DNA from: Mycolicibacterium sp. lyk4-40-TYG-92
GTDB taxonomy: Bacteria; Actinomycetota; Actinomycetes; Mycobacteriales; Mycobacteriaceae
Direction of reading: 5' to 3'
Length of the DNA: 64,000 nt
Assembly (NCBI RefSeq): GCF_030209435.1
Contig: NZ_JARVRX010000013.1
Span: forward strand, 1 to 64,000
The notes under the pieces: generated by a model
What the model saw: only the letters and a program-made list of their open reading frames with translations
What the model was told of the DNA's origin: nothing
Databases searched by the model: none
Translations under genes and position numbers: made by a program
In this document: in pieces, positions 15,531 through 24,036 of the stretch
Layout of the letters: each line of letters starts with the position of its first letter
Position numbering within the stretch: position 1 is the stretch's first letter

Positions 15531-15552
15531 TTGTCGAAAACAGTTTTCAATA
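15531..15552. promoter_or_regulatory. Second Zur-box-like palindrome between rpmE2 and the acetyltransferase gene
   Basis: GAAAACAGTTTTC is a perfect inverted repeat within TTGTCGAAAACAGTTTTCAA. It is about 35 bases from the first box, between the divergent genes, so it could act on either promoter. Confidence 0.5.
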
Positions 15553-15606
15553 GGCGCCGTCGCAACGGCACCACACGGCATGCCGTCCGCCGGTAACGTT
15601 TCCTGC

Positions 15607-16605
15607 GTGCCGGAAGCGACGACGGATGAACTGGCTTCGTTGGGGTTCTTCGCGAGCTGCCGTCGGGAGGACCTCGACCGGCTGGCACCGCTGTTGCGTC
15701 CGCTGACCGCCGAACCGGGCAAGGTGCTGATGACGCAGGGCGAAGTCGCGTCGTCGTTCATCCTGATCAGCGCCGGCAGCGTCCGGGTGACGCACGCCGC
15801 ATCCGACGGTGAACTCGTCGTCCACAACATCGGCCCGGGCTTGATCGTCGGGGAGATCGCGCTGTTGCGCGGCGGCACCCGCAACGCCACCGTGGTGGTC
15901 ACCGAACCGCTGGCCGGGTGGATCGGCGGGCATGACGCGCTGACCGCCATGCTCGACGTGCCCTGTATGGCCGAGCGGTTGGTGCGCACGGCGCGGCAGC
16001 GGCTCGCGGAGTTCATCACCCCACTTCCGGTGAAACTGAGCGACGGCAGTCAGATGTATCTGCGCCCCGTGCTGCCGGGCGACAATCCGCGGGTGCGCCA
16101 GGGGCCCGTCCATTTTTCGACCGAGACCATCTACCGCCGGTTCCAGACGGCCTACCAGCCCAGCCCGGCACTGATGGCCTACCTGTTCGAGGTCGACTAT
16201 GTGGACCACTTCGTCTGGGTGCTGACCGACGGTGTGGACGGACCGGACGGGCCGATGGTCGCCGACGCGAGATTCGTTCGGCTGCACGAGAATCCGACCG
16301 TCGCCGAGGTGGCCTTCATGGTCGGTGACGACTACCAGGGCCGGGGGATCGGGACCTTCCTGATGGATGCGCTGGTGCCCGCCGCCCGGGGCTCGGGCAT
16401 CGAGCGGTTCGCGGCGCGGGTGCTGTCCGACAACTTTCCGATGCGCAAGATCCTCGAGCATTACGGTGCCACCTGGGAGCGCGACGACCGCAACATGATC
16501 GTCACCGAGTTCGATGTCCCGAAACCGGACCAATTGTCGTTGTCGCACAAGCAGTATCGCGAGATCTACACGCTGGCGCAGCAAGTGATCAAGGCGGTCG
16601 GCTGA
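15607..16605 (+). CDS. Cyclic-nucleotide-regulated protein lysine acetyltransferase (Rv0998/KATms type)
   Basis: The 333-residue protein fuses an N-terminal cyclic-nucleotide-binding domain (roughly 1-140; GLIVGEIALLRGGTRNATVVV is the phosphate-binding cassette) to a C-terminal GNAT domain (VAEVAFMVGDDYQGRGIGTFL binds acetyl-CoA). In mycobacteria this cAMP-activated enzyme acetylates lysines of targets such as universal stress protein and acyl-CoA synthetases. GTG 15607 is chosen because it gives exactly the family length; upstream codons cover the Zur-like box. The next gene's ATG overlaps its stop by one base. Confidence 0.93.
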   Translation: MPEATTDELASLGFFASCRREDLDRLAPLLRPLTAEPGKVLMTQGEVASSFILISAGSVRVTHAASDGELVVHNIGPGLIVGEIALLRGGTRNATVVVTEPLAGWIGGHDALTAMLDVPCMAERLVRTARQRLAEFITPLPVKLSDGSQMYLRPVLPGDNPRVRQGPVHFSTETIYRRFQTAYQPSPALMAYLFEVDYVDHFVWVLTDGVDGPDGPMVADARFVRLHENPTVAEVAFMVGDDYQGRGIGTFLMDALVPAARGSGIERFAARVLSDNFPMRKILEHYGATWERDDRNMIVTEFDVPKPDQLSLSHKQYREIYTLAQQVIKAVG

Positions 16606-17441
16606 TGACGGAATCGCTGTACTCCCGGCGCCCGCTGCTGAACAAGGACACCGCGGTGTGCATCTCGCTGGCTGCCCGGCCCAGCAACATCGGTACGCGC
16701 TTCCACAACTATCTCTACAACGAGCTGGGCCTCGACTTCGTCTACAAGGCCTTCACCACGACCGACATCGTCGCGGCTATCGGCGGCGTGCGGGCCCTGG
16801 GCATCCGCGGCTGTTCGGTGTCCATGCCGTTCAAAGAAGACGTCATCGCGCTGGTCGACGAGCTGGAAGAGTCGGCGCGGGTGATCAATTCGGTGAACAC
16901 GATCGTCAACGACGCGGGCCGGCTGACGGCCTGCAACACCGACTACCTGGCCATCGCCCGGCTCATCGACGAGCACGGCCTGGACCCGGCGGCATCGCTG
17001 CTCATCCACGGTAGCGGTGGCATGGCCAGCGCGGTGGCGGCGGCCTTCCGGGACAAGGGATTCGAGGCGGGCACCATCGTGGCCCGTAATCCGGAGACGG
17101 GCGGCCGGCTCGCCGACCGGCTGGGCTACCGCTATACGGCGGACGCGTCAGGCGGCGCGGACATCGTCGTCAACGTCACTCCGATCGGGATGGCTGGTGG
17201 CGCCGAAGCCGACGACCTGTCCTTCGCGCCGGAGGTTATTACCAAGGCGTACACCGTGTTCGACGTGGTCGCGCTGCCGTCGGAGACCCCGCTCGTGCGG
17301 GCGGCGCGCGGGGCCGGGGTCGCGGTGATCACCGGCGCCGAGGTCATCGCCCTGCAGGCCGCCGAACAGTTCGAGCGGTACACCGGGGTGCGGCCGACCG
17401 CCGAGCAGGTGGCCGCGGCATCGGCGTTCTCCCGCGCCTGA
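16605..17441 (+). CDS. Shikimate dehydrogenase-like (AroE family) oxidoreductase
   Basis: This 278-residue protein has the AroE two-domain layout: an N-terminal substrate domain (CSVSMPFKEDVI, with the catalytic Lys, and the INSVNTIVND and CNTDY motifs) and a Rossmann domain (LIHGSGGMASAVAAAF). Canonical AroE reduces 3-dehydroshikimate with NADPH. The usual N-terminal SxSP motif region reads ISLAARPSNIG, so this may be a YdiB- or quinate-type paralogue rather than the chorismate-pathway enzyme. It is coupled to the acetyltransferase gene by TGATG overlap. Confidence 0.87.
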   Translation: MTESLYSRRPLLNKDTAVCISLAARPSNIGTRFHNYLYNELGLDFVYKAFTTTDIVAAIGGVRALGIRGCSVSMPFKEDVIALVDELEESARVINSVNTIVNDAGRLTACNTDYLAIARLIDEHGLDPAASLLIHGSGGMASAVAAAFRDKGFEAGTIVARNPETGGRLADRLGYRYTADASGGADIVVNVTPIGMAGGAEADDLSFAPEVITKAYTVFDVVALPSETPLVRAARGAGVAVITGAEVIALQAAEQFERYTGVRPTAEQVAAASAFSRA

Positions 17442-17452
17442 CTTCAGGCACG

Positions 17453-18145
17453 TCAGGGCACGGTGATCTTCATCGACTTGTCGATCGACGACGTCGCATC
17501 CATCAGCGGCCCGATGGTCTCCTTGGTGCCGCTGGCGTTGATCTGCAGCACGATCACGCCGTCCTTCGTCGGGATCGCCGCCGTCTTCTGTGCCATCAGC
17601 CGCTCCTTGCCGTCCTGGGTGTACATGCCACCCACCTGACATGCCTTGAACCCGGCGAGCGTGGCTTCGCAGTTGGTGCCGGCGTCCTGCCAGTTGTGCA
17701 GGTTCTGCAACTCGCCGGGTGCGTACTGCAATACCTCGTCGGCATTGGCGCCGGGCAACTTCGAGATCAGCACGATGATGGTCGGCGGGTCGGCCTTCAT
17801 CGCGGGGTCATCGAATTTGCTTGCGCTCCAAGCCCATTTCGGCGTCAGAGGACCGGCGTCGACCCAGCCCTGGGGGAGCGGCATGGTCAGGGTCGGGGCC
17901 CCGGGGTCGCCGGGATGCAGCTGCTGCTCGGTGATGTTCTTCTCGTGCAGGTAGTCCCGGATGGTCTTCTTCGGGACCGCCGGTGCGCTCGGTGCCGCGG
18001 AGGTCGGTGCCGCCGCGGCGCTGGTGCTCGAGGCGCTGCTCGACGTCGACGACGGCGCCGGTTTCGAGTCCGAGTTGCAGGCACTCGCGCCCAGCGCAGT
18101 CACAGTCACGGCCAGCGCAACGCCGGCAACCCTCATCGGCAACAT
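17453..18145 (-). CDS. LpqN/LpqT-family lipoprotein
   Basis: The 230-residue protein has a signal peptide with lipobox GASAC, a Ser/Ala/Thr-rich linker (about 28-58) and an LpqN/LpqT-type domain (YLHEKNITEQQLHPGDPGAPTLTMPLPQGW). These envelope lipoproteins contribute to mycobacterial cell-wall biogenesis in ways still poorly defined. ATG 18145 follows AGGAGA at good spacing. It is convergent with the AroE-like gene and divergent from two further lipoproteins. Confidence 0.87.
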   Translation of the reverse strand: MLPMRVAGVALAVTVTALGASACNSDSKPAPSSTSSSASSTSAAAAPTSAAPSAPAVPKKTIRDYLHEKNITEQQLHPGDPGAPTLTMPLPQGWVDAGPLTPKWAWSASKFDDPAMKADPPTIIVLISKLPGANADEVLQYAPGELQNLHNWQDAGTNCEATLAGFKACQVGGMYTQDGKERLMAQKTAAIPTKDGVIVLQINASGTKETIGPLMDATSSIDKSMKITVP

Positions 18146-18293
18146 TTCCGTCTCCTGTCGTCGGTTGCAGACTACGGGGCGGACGATGCCGCTCGGGTCA
18201 GCTTCCGGTGCACCGCCGTGTCCGCAAAAGTCGTATCGGCGTGGCGCCGGACATCGGCCGGGGTCGGCGCGTTCGCCGTGCTATCAACAGCAA

Positions 18294-18968
18294 ATGCGCG
18301 CACTCGCGTGGTCGGCAACGGTTCTGCTGTGCGTCGCGTGCGGGTCGACGACCCCGGCGACGCGGCCGACCACCCCGGCGGCCGCGAAACCCGCCGACCC
18401 CGCCGCGATCGGCCGGATGCGCCAACACCTGCCCAGAGACCTGCAGGGCTACGAGTTCGGTGCGTTGCCCGTGCCCGCCGCCCCGACGACTTTCTGGGGC
18501 ATGCCCGCCGGGTCTGCCGCCGACCCGCCGGACTGCGCGGCGCTGGTGGCCGCGCCGGCTGACGGCGTTCGCGGCTGGTCTGCATCGGGACCCGGTGGCA
18601 TCGTCTACGCGACCGCGGCACCGGCCGTCGCCCCGGCGCCCGAACTCGTCGGCGACTGCCACAGCTGGGCCCTGAGCACCGACCGGGCGCGCGCAGCCGT
18701 CGACCTCACCGACGCGCCCCAGGTCGCCGACGCCCGCACTCTGGGCCTGACGGCGCACATCACCACCAGCGTCGAAAACGGCGCGCAAACCCATTCGCAC
18801 GCAACGACTTTGATCGCGTACGTCGACACGCTGGCGGTTTCGGTCACCGTGGTGACCGATCCCGGGGCCGTCGCGGCACCGCTGCCCGCGGACCTCCCGG
18901 CGACGTTGTTGGACGCGGCCGTGCGGTCGGTACGGGGCATTCCGGCCGTGGACGGGTTGGCCCGGTAG
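18294..18968 (+). CDS. DUF5642-type lipoprotein (first of pair)
   Basis: The 224-residue protein has an N-terminal signal peptide with a cysteine at LLCVACGS that could be lipidated (position -3 is an atypical Cys), an Ala/Pro/Thr linker, and a domain resembling mycobacterial DUF5642 proteins (LPRDLQGYEFGALPV, DCAALVAAP). No enzymatic motif is visible. It stands just before a second protein of the same kind. Probably surface-exposed; function unknown. Confidence 0.78.
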   Translation: MRALAWSATVLLCVACGSTTPATRPTTPAAAKPADPAAIGRMRQHLPRDLQGYEFGALPVPAAPTTFWGMPAGSAADPPDCAALVAAPADGVRGWSASGPGGIVYATAAPAVAPAPELVGDCHSWALSTDRARAAVDLTDAPQVADARTLGLTAHITTSVENGAQTHSHATTLIAYVDTLAVSVTVVTDPGAVAAPLPADLPATLLDAAVRSVRGIPAVDGLAR

Positions 18969-18978
18969 ATTCGCCACA

Positions 18979-19638
18979 ATGCGCAGAACGGTGCTCGCGG
19001 TGGCCTCCGCCGGTCTGGTGGCGGCATGCACGTCCCACTCCCAGGTGGTGGCCGCCGACCCCGATATCACGAAGATCCTCGATCTGAAGGGCACTTTCGG
19101 CCCGGACTACCAGGTCAAGACCGTCGCGCCGACGGGCATCGACCCGCGCGCGTTCGCCCCGCAGACCCTGCCACCAGGCCTGAAATTCGAGCCGCCGGAC
19201 TGCGCGAAGTTCGCCTCCGGCATGGCCGTTTCCCCAGGTGCAAAGGGCAACATGACTGCCGTCACCGCGGAAGGGCAAGGCAACCGGTTCGTCATCCTGG
19301 CGGTGGAGACGTCAGAGCCGATCGCCCCGGCTGACCCGGGTGACGGCTGCAAGAAGGTCGCCTTCTCCGGCGCCGGGGTGCGGGGCCTGGTCGAAGAGGT
19401 GCCGGTCCCGCCCATCGACGAGGTGAAGACGCTGGGTACCCACCGTTTTCTCGAGACGGTGGCGGGCGGCAAGCCGGCGGCCGGCCAGCTGTACAACTAC
19501 GTCGCGAGTTTCGGCCGTTTCCTGGTGATCGTCACCGCCAACTCGCTCGTCGTGCCGGACAAGCCTGTCGTGCCGGTGAATACCCAGAAGGCGACGGAGC
19601 TGCTGACCAAGTCCGTCGCGAGCGTCCGCGGCCAGTAG
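18979..19638 (+). CDS. DUF5642-type lipoprotein (second of pair)
   Basis: The 219-residue protein has a clear lipobox VAAC at residue 17 and a DUF5642-like domain containing LPPGLKFEPPDCAKFASG. It begins 10 bases after the first member and shares its layout (cleaved signal, DCA motif, similar length), so the two arose by duplication and are one transcript. Function unknown; Rv0999 is the likely positional counterpart of one of them. Confidence 0.8.
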   Translation: MRRTVLAVASAGLVAACTSHSQVVAADPDITKILDLKGTFGPDYQVKTVAPTGIDPRAFAPQTLPPGLKFEPPDCAKFASGMAVSPGAKGNMTAVTAEGQGNRFVILAVETSEPIAPADPGDGCKKVAFSGAGVRGLVEEVPVPPIDEVKTLGTHRFLETVAGGKPAAGQLYNYVASFGRFLVIVTANSLVVPDKPVVPVNTQKATELLTKSVASVRGQ

Positions 19639-20280
19639 TCACCGCACGTTGCGCGGCCGGAACTGGAGGCTGATCCGGGGGCCCGTCGGGCGGGCGGTCT
19701 TGGGCACCGCGTGCTCCCAGGTGCGCTGGCAGGACCCGCCCATCACCAGGAGGTCACCGTGGCCCTGTGGCAGCCGGACGCTGGTGCGTCGTCCGCCGGA
19801 GGCGGACCGTGACTCGCGGTCGTCGGACGCGGTGGCCGCCCGGGGCCGCAGCGCGAAAACCCTTGTCGCGCCGAGGCTCAGCACCGCGACCATGGTGTCC
19901 TCGGTACGGCTGCGCCCGATGGTGTCGCCGTGCCAGGCGACGCTGTCGTTGCCGTCCCGGTACAGGCACAGGCCCACGGTGGTGAAGGGTTCGCCGAGTT
20001 CGTGGGCGTAGGCGTCGTTGAGCCGCACCCGCAGCCGCGCCAGCCCCGGATGCGGCGCCCGCTCCTGCGTGAGGTCGTGGAAGCTGACCAGCCGCGGCAC
20101 GTCGAGCACCTTGTCGTACATCTGGCGCTGCTCGGCGCGCCAGGGAATGGCGGTCAGCAGCTCGTCGAAAAGCGTGTCGGCGCCCGTCAGCCAGCCGGCG
20201 CGGACGTCGACCCAGGCGCCGTCGTCGAGCCATCGCCGTTCGGCATGGTCGAACAGCGAACCCTGAACCGCCAAGGACAC
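19639..20280 (-). CDS. AlkB-like 2OG-Fe(II) oxygenase
   Basis: The 213-residue protein belongs to the AlkB group of iron/2-oxoglutarate oxygenases that demethylate damaged DNA or RNA. The iron ligands are visible as WHGDTIG (HxD) and WEHAVP (second His), and the 2OG-binding arginine is in GPRISLQFR. The core spans about residues 75-213. GTG 20280 is the apparent start. Rv1000c is at the same place in M. tuberculosis. The arcA gene that follows there is absent here. Confidence 0.87.
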   Translation of the reverse strand: MSLAVQGSLFDHAERRWLDDGAWVDVRAGWLTGADTLFDELLTAIPWRAEQRQMYDKVLDVPRLVSFHDLTQERAPHPGLARLRVRLNDAYAHELGEPFTTVGLCLYRDGNDSVAWHGDTIGRSRTEDTMVAVLSLGATRVFALRPRAATASDDRESRSASGGRRTSVRLPQGHGDLLVMGGSCQRTWEHAVPKTARPTGPRISLQFRPRNVR

Positions 20281-20375
20281 CCCGCGATCTTATCGCACAG
20301 GCGTTCGATACGCGCGGCCGCCACGTGACGATCAAGCGGCGAGGTACGAGCCGCGTTGAGGAGCGTGGCAATCGG

Positions 20376-21914
20376 CTAGCGCCACGAAGGCAGGACGATC
20401 TCCATGTTCCAGGTGGACGGCGAGATCGGCAGGCCGGTCAGGATCGGGTACATCCACGCGAAGTTGGTGATCACCAACGCCACGTAGAAGCACACGACCA
20501 GCAGCCCGAGGGTTCGTCGTTCCGGTTCCGTCGATCTCGGATACAGGATGTCGCCGAGGATCAGCGTGATCAGGATGATCAGGAACGGCGCCATGGGCGT
20601 CGCGTAGAAGAAGTACATCTGCCGGTCGATGTCGGCGAACCACGGCAGGTATCCCGCGGCGTAGCCGGTGAGAGCGGCGGCGTAGCGCCAGTCGCGTTTG
20701 ACGAACGTCCGCCACACCGCCCACGCCAGCACCGGCACCGCGATGAACCACATCGCCGGGGTACCGGCCAGCATGACGGCCTTGACGCACGACTGCGCGC
20801 CGCAGCCCGGCACGTTGTTGTTGTCGATGGCGTACAGCACCGGCCGCAGCGACATCGGCCAGGTCCACGGCTTGGACTCCCAGGGGTGGTGATTGCCCGC
20901 GGCGTTGGTCAGTCCGGAATGGAAGCGGTAGACGTCGTGCGTGTAGTACCAGAGCGAGCGCAGCGTCGCGAACGGCCCGTCGCCGATGTTCCGGCCTTCC
21001 ATGTGCCGGTCGATCGCGGTCTCCGACGCGAACCACGGTGCATACGACGCCAGGTACACGCCGACGGGGATCAGCGTCAGCGCCCACATCCCCGGCGCGA
21101 CATCGCGGCGCAGCGTCCCCAGCCAGGGCCGCTGCACGCGGTACGCGCGCCGGGCCGCGACGTCGAAGGCGACGGTCATCAGTCCGAAGAACACCATGTA
21201 ATAGAGGCCCGACCACTTCACCGCCAGCGCGAGCCCCAGCAGCACCCCGGCGCCGAACCGCCACCAGCGCACACCGAGTCGCGGGCCCCACACCGTCTCG
21301 GAGATCCGGCCCTCGGTCATCGCGACGTGCATCCGGGCGCGCACCTGGTCGCGGTCCACGATGAGCGCGCCGAACGCCGCGACGATGAACACCGCCTGAT
21401 AGACGTCGAGCAGCGCGGTGCGGGCCGAGACGAAGCTGACGCCGTCGGCGATGATCAGCAGCCCGGCGATGCCGCCCAGCAGCGTCGAGCGCGTCATGCG
21501 CCGCACGATGCGCGCCACCAGCAGCACCAGGATGACGCCGCACACTGCGCCGGAGAACCGCCAGCCCACGCCGTTGTAGCCGAAGATCCACTCGCCGATG
21601 GCCATCAGCTGTTTGGCGACCGGCGGGTGCACCACCAGGCCGTAGCCGGGGTTGTCCTCGACGCCGTTGTTGTGCAGCACCTGCCAGGCCTGCGGCGCGT
21701 AGTGCTTCTCGTCGAAGATCGGGGTGCCTGCGTCGGTCGGGGAGCCCAGGTTGAGGAACCGGGTGATGACGGCCAGCGCGGTGATCACCGCGGTCATGGT
21801 CCAGCCCCGCAGCCGGTCGGTCGGGCCGAAATCGGCAGCGGGCGTCAGCGGCGCCGGACTGATCACGGGGACCTCGCGCTCGGCGTCGGAGGCGTCGAGA
21901 GCGGGGGCGGTCAC
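20376..21914 (-). CDS. pmt: Polyprenol-phosphate-mannose--protein mannosyltransferase Pmt
   Basis: Pmt transfers mannose from polyprenyl-phosphomannose to Ser/Thr of secreted proteins at the outer face of the plasma membrane. The 512-residue protein has about ten membrane helices and the essential acidic pair in FDEKHYAPQAW of the first large loop. The C-terminal half contains the PMT family region (DWRYAAALTGYAAGYLPWF). GTG 21914 gives the family N-terminus; longer in-frame codons overlap the divergent rsmI start region. Matches Rv1002c. Confidence 0.95.
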   Translation of the reverse strand: MTAPALDASDAEREVPVISPAPLTPAADFGPTDRLRGWTMTAVITALAVITRFLNLGSPTDAGTPIFDEKHYAPQAWQVLHNNGVEDNPGYGLVVHPPVAKQLMAIGEWIFGYNGVGWRFSGAVCGVILVLLVARIVRRMTRSTLLGGIAGLLIIADGVSFVSARTALLDVYQAVFIVAAFGALIVDRDQVRARMHVAMTEGRISETVWGPRLGVRWWRFGAGVLLGLALAVKWSGLYYMVFFGLMTVAFDVAARRAYRVQRPWLGTLRRDVAPGMWALTLIPVGVYLASYAPWFASETAIDRHMEGRNIGDGPFATLRSLWYYTHDVYRFHSGLTNAAGNHHPWESKPWTWPMSLRPVLYAIDNNNVPGCGAQSCVKAVMLAGTPAMWFIAVPVLAWAVWRTFVKRDWRYAAALTGYAAGYLPWFADIDRQMYFFYATPMAPFLIILITLILGDILYPRSTEPERRTLGLLVVCFYVALVITNFAWMYPILTGLPISPSTWNMEIVLPSWR

Positions 21915-21937
21915 GTCAGCGAGCTTAGGCTGTCCCG

Positions 21938-22816
21938 GTGACACCGGTATCTGGTCCGCCCGCGACATCAGTATCTGGTCCGCTCGCGGACGTCGGTCGA
22001 CTGCTGCTCGCGGCCACTCCACTGGGCCAGCCCGGCGACGCCTCGGCCCGCCTCATCCAGGCGCTCGGGACTGCCGATGTGATCGCCGCCGAGGACACCC
22101 GACGGGTGCGTGCCCTGGCCGCGTCGCTGGATGTCAGGCCAGTCGGGCGCGTGGTCAGTTTCTTCGACCAGAACGAGGCGTCGCGGGTCGCGGGACTGGT
22201 CGAGTCGATCGCCGCGGGGGAGACCGTGCTGGTGGTCAGCGACGCCGGCATGCCGCTGATCAGCGACCCGGGCTACCGGCTGGTGGCGGCGTGCGCCGAG
22301 GCCGGGCTGCCGGTGTCGTGCCTGCCGGGACCATCCGCGGTGACGACGGCGCTGGCGGTGTCCGGGCTGGCATCCGACCGGTTCTGCTTCGAAGGCTTCG
22401 CGCCGCGCAAGGGCCGGCGGGCCTGGCTGGCCGGCTTCGCGACGGAGCGACGCACGTGCGTGTTCTTCGAGTCACCGCGCCGGCTGGCCGAGTGCCTGGC
22501 CGACGCGGTGTCCGCACTGGGGCCGGACCGGCGCGCCGTGGTGTGCCGCGAGCTGACCAAGACGCACGAGGAGATTCGTCGGGGCACCCTCGCGGAATTG
22601 GCCGAGTGGGCCGCCGAGGGAGTGCTCGGCGAGATCACCGTGGTGCTGGCCGGGGCGACGCCGGTGGCGGACATCGAGGCGTTGGTCGCGCTGGTGCAGG
22701 AACTGGTCGACGACGGGGCTCGCGTCAAAGACGCCTGCGCCCAGGTGATCGCGGAGAACCCCGGCGCCCCGTCCCGGCGCGACCTCTACGACGCCGTCCT
22801 CAAGTCCCGCGACTGA
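21938..22816 (+). CDS. rsmI: 16S rRNA (cytidine(1402)-2'-O)-methyltransferase RsmI
   Basis: RsmI methylates the ribose of C1402 in 16S rRNA using SAM. The 292-residue protein has the family blocks LLAATPLGQPGDASARL, AEDTRRVRALAASL, VVSDAGMPLISDPGYRLV and LPGPSAVTTALAVSGL. The only start codon before the homology is GTG 21938. It adds a short N-terminal extension containing an in-frame 24-base direct repeat (VSGPPATS then VSGPLADV). Its stop overlaps the end of pabB by 17 bases on the other strand. Confidence 0.95.
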   Translation: MTPVSGPPATSVSGPLADVGRLLLAATPLGQPGDASARLIQALGTADVIAAEDTRRVRALAASLDVRPVGRVVSFFDQNEASRVAGLVESIAAGETVLVVSDAGMPLISDPGYRLVAACAEAGLPVSCLPGPSAVTTALAVSGLASDRFCFEGFAPRKGRRAWLAGFATERRTCVFFESPRRLAECLADAVSALGPDRRAVVCRELTKTHEEIRRGTLAELAEWAAEGVLGEITVVLAGATPVADIEALVALVQELVDDGARVKDACAQVIAENPGAPSRRDLYDAVLKSRD

Positions 22817-24023
22817 CAGTTGTTCCGCGAGCCGAGCCGAGACTGACGGTGGCAGCGGCCTTGTGGAGGCACTCTTCCCATTCGCGGTCCGGATCCGAGT
22901 CGGCGGTGATGCCGCCGCCCACGCCCAGGACCGCGGCGCCGTCGGCGTCGAATTCCACCGTGCGGATCGCGACGTTCAGTTCGGTCCCGGCCAGTGGTGA
23001 CGCCAGACCGACCGTACCGCAATAGATTCCGCGGTCGTAGGGTTCCCACTCGGCCAGGAGTTCGCGGGCGCGGCGTTTCGGCGTCCCGGTCACCGAGGCG
23101 GGTGGGAAGGCGGCGTCCAGCACCGCCGCCATCGGGGTCTCGACCGGAACCTGCGCGGCCACCGTCGACACGAGATGCCAGACGCCCGGTGCAGGTTCGA
23201 CCGCCAGGAGTTGCGGGACCCGGACCGAACCGGTTGTCGCGACGCGGCTCAGATCATTGCGGACGAGGTCGACGATCATGATGTTCTCGGCGACGTCCTT
23301 GGCCGACGATGCCAGCTCCGATGGTGGATGATCGAGGGGCAGAGTGCCTTTGATGGGGCTGGAGGTGACGACCTCGCCGCGACGGCTGAGGAACAGCTCA
23401 GGGGACAGGGACGCCACCGCGCCCCACGCGCCCGCGACGAAAGCGGCCCGGGCGGGTGCGGTCCGCGCCACCGCGTCGACGAAAAAGTCGATGGGCGAAC
23501 CGGATAGCTTCCCGGTGAAGCGGGTACAGACGCAGGCCTGATACACCTCGCCTGCGGCGATCGCGTCCAGGCAGGACAGCACTCCGGAGCGGTGGCTGGC
23601 GCGGTCGGGCCCACGCCAGTCGATGGCGTAGGGTGCGGGCGCCGCCGGTTCCAGGTCGGCCAGCCACGTGGGAAGCGGTGCCCCGGAGAGGCTTTCGTAC
23701 CACCAGTGCCCGGCGGCGTCCTGGCGCAGTACCGAGTCCGACCAGCCGCCCGCGGCCGCCGGGATCCGGTTACCGCCGTCCGGATACGAGAGGTAGCCGA
23801 ACCAGCCTCCGCCGATCACCTCACCGGAACCTGTTGGGGTGTCGAAGACTTCGGTGGCGGACACGGATTCGATGGCGACGCTCGGTGCGATGACGGCCGT
23901 CGCGCCGAACCAGTCGCCCAGCAGTGCGGCCGGTGGCGGCAGGCCGCGGCGCGCGGCAGCGTCGGCGACTGCCTTCAAGACCCCCGGGGCGTCACCCAGG
24001 TCGGCCAACCGCTCGACTCGCAC
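22800..24023 (-). CDS. pabB: Aminodeoxychorismate synthase component I PabB
   Basis: PabB converts chorismate to 4-amino-4-deoxychorismate for p-aminobenzoate and folate synthesis. The 407-residue protein has the chorismate-binding family core: YQACVCTRFTGKL, SLSPELFLSR, SSPIKGTLPLD, NIMIVDLVRNDLSRV, GTPKRRARELLAEWEP and CGTVGLASP. The GTG start at 24023 is 13 bases after the sigma-factor stop, so pabB may be read from that operon. It is convergent with rsmI and overlaps it. Confidence 0.94.
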   Translation of the reverse strand: MRVERLADLGDAPGVLKAVADAAARRGLPPPAALLGDWFGATAVIAPSVAIESVSATEVFDTPTGSGEVIGGGWFGYLSYPDGGNRIPAAAGGWSDSVLRQDAAGHWWYESLSGAPLPTWLADLEPAAPAPYAIDWRGPDRASHRSGVLSCLDAIAAGEVYQACVCTRFTGKLSGSPIDFFVDAVARTAPARAAFVAGAWGAVASLSPELFLSRRGEVVTSSPIKGTLPLDHPPSELASSAKDVAENIMIVDLVRNDLSRVATTGSVRVPQLLAVEPAPGVWHLVSTVAAQVPVETPMAAVLDAAFPPASVTGTPKRRARELLAEWEPYDRGIYCGTVGLASPLAGTELNVAIRTVEFDADGAAVLGVGGGITADSDPDREWEECLHKAAATVSLGSARGTTVSRGT

Positions 24024-24036
24024 GCCCCACAGCTTG

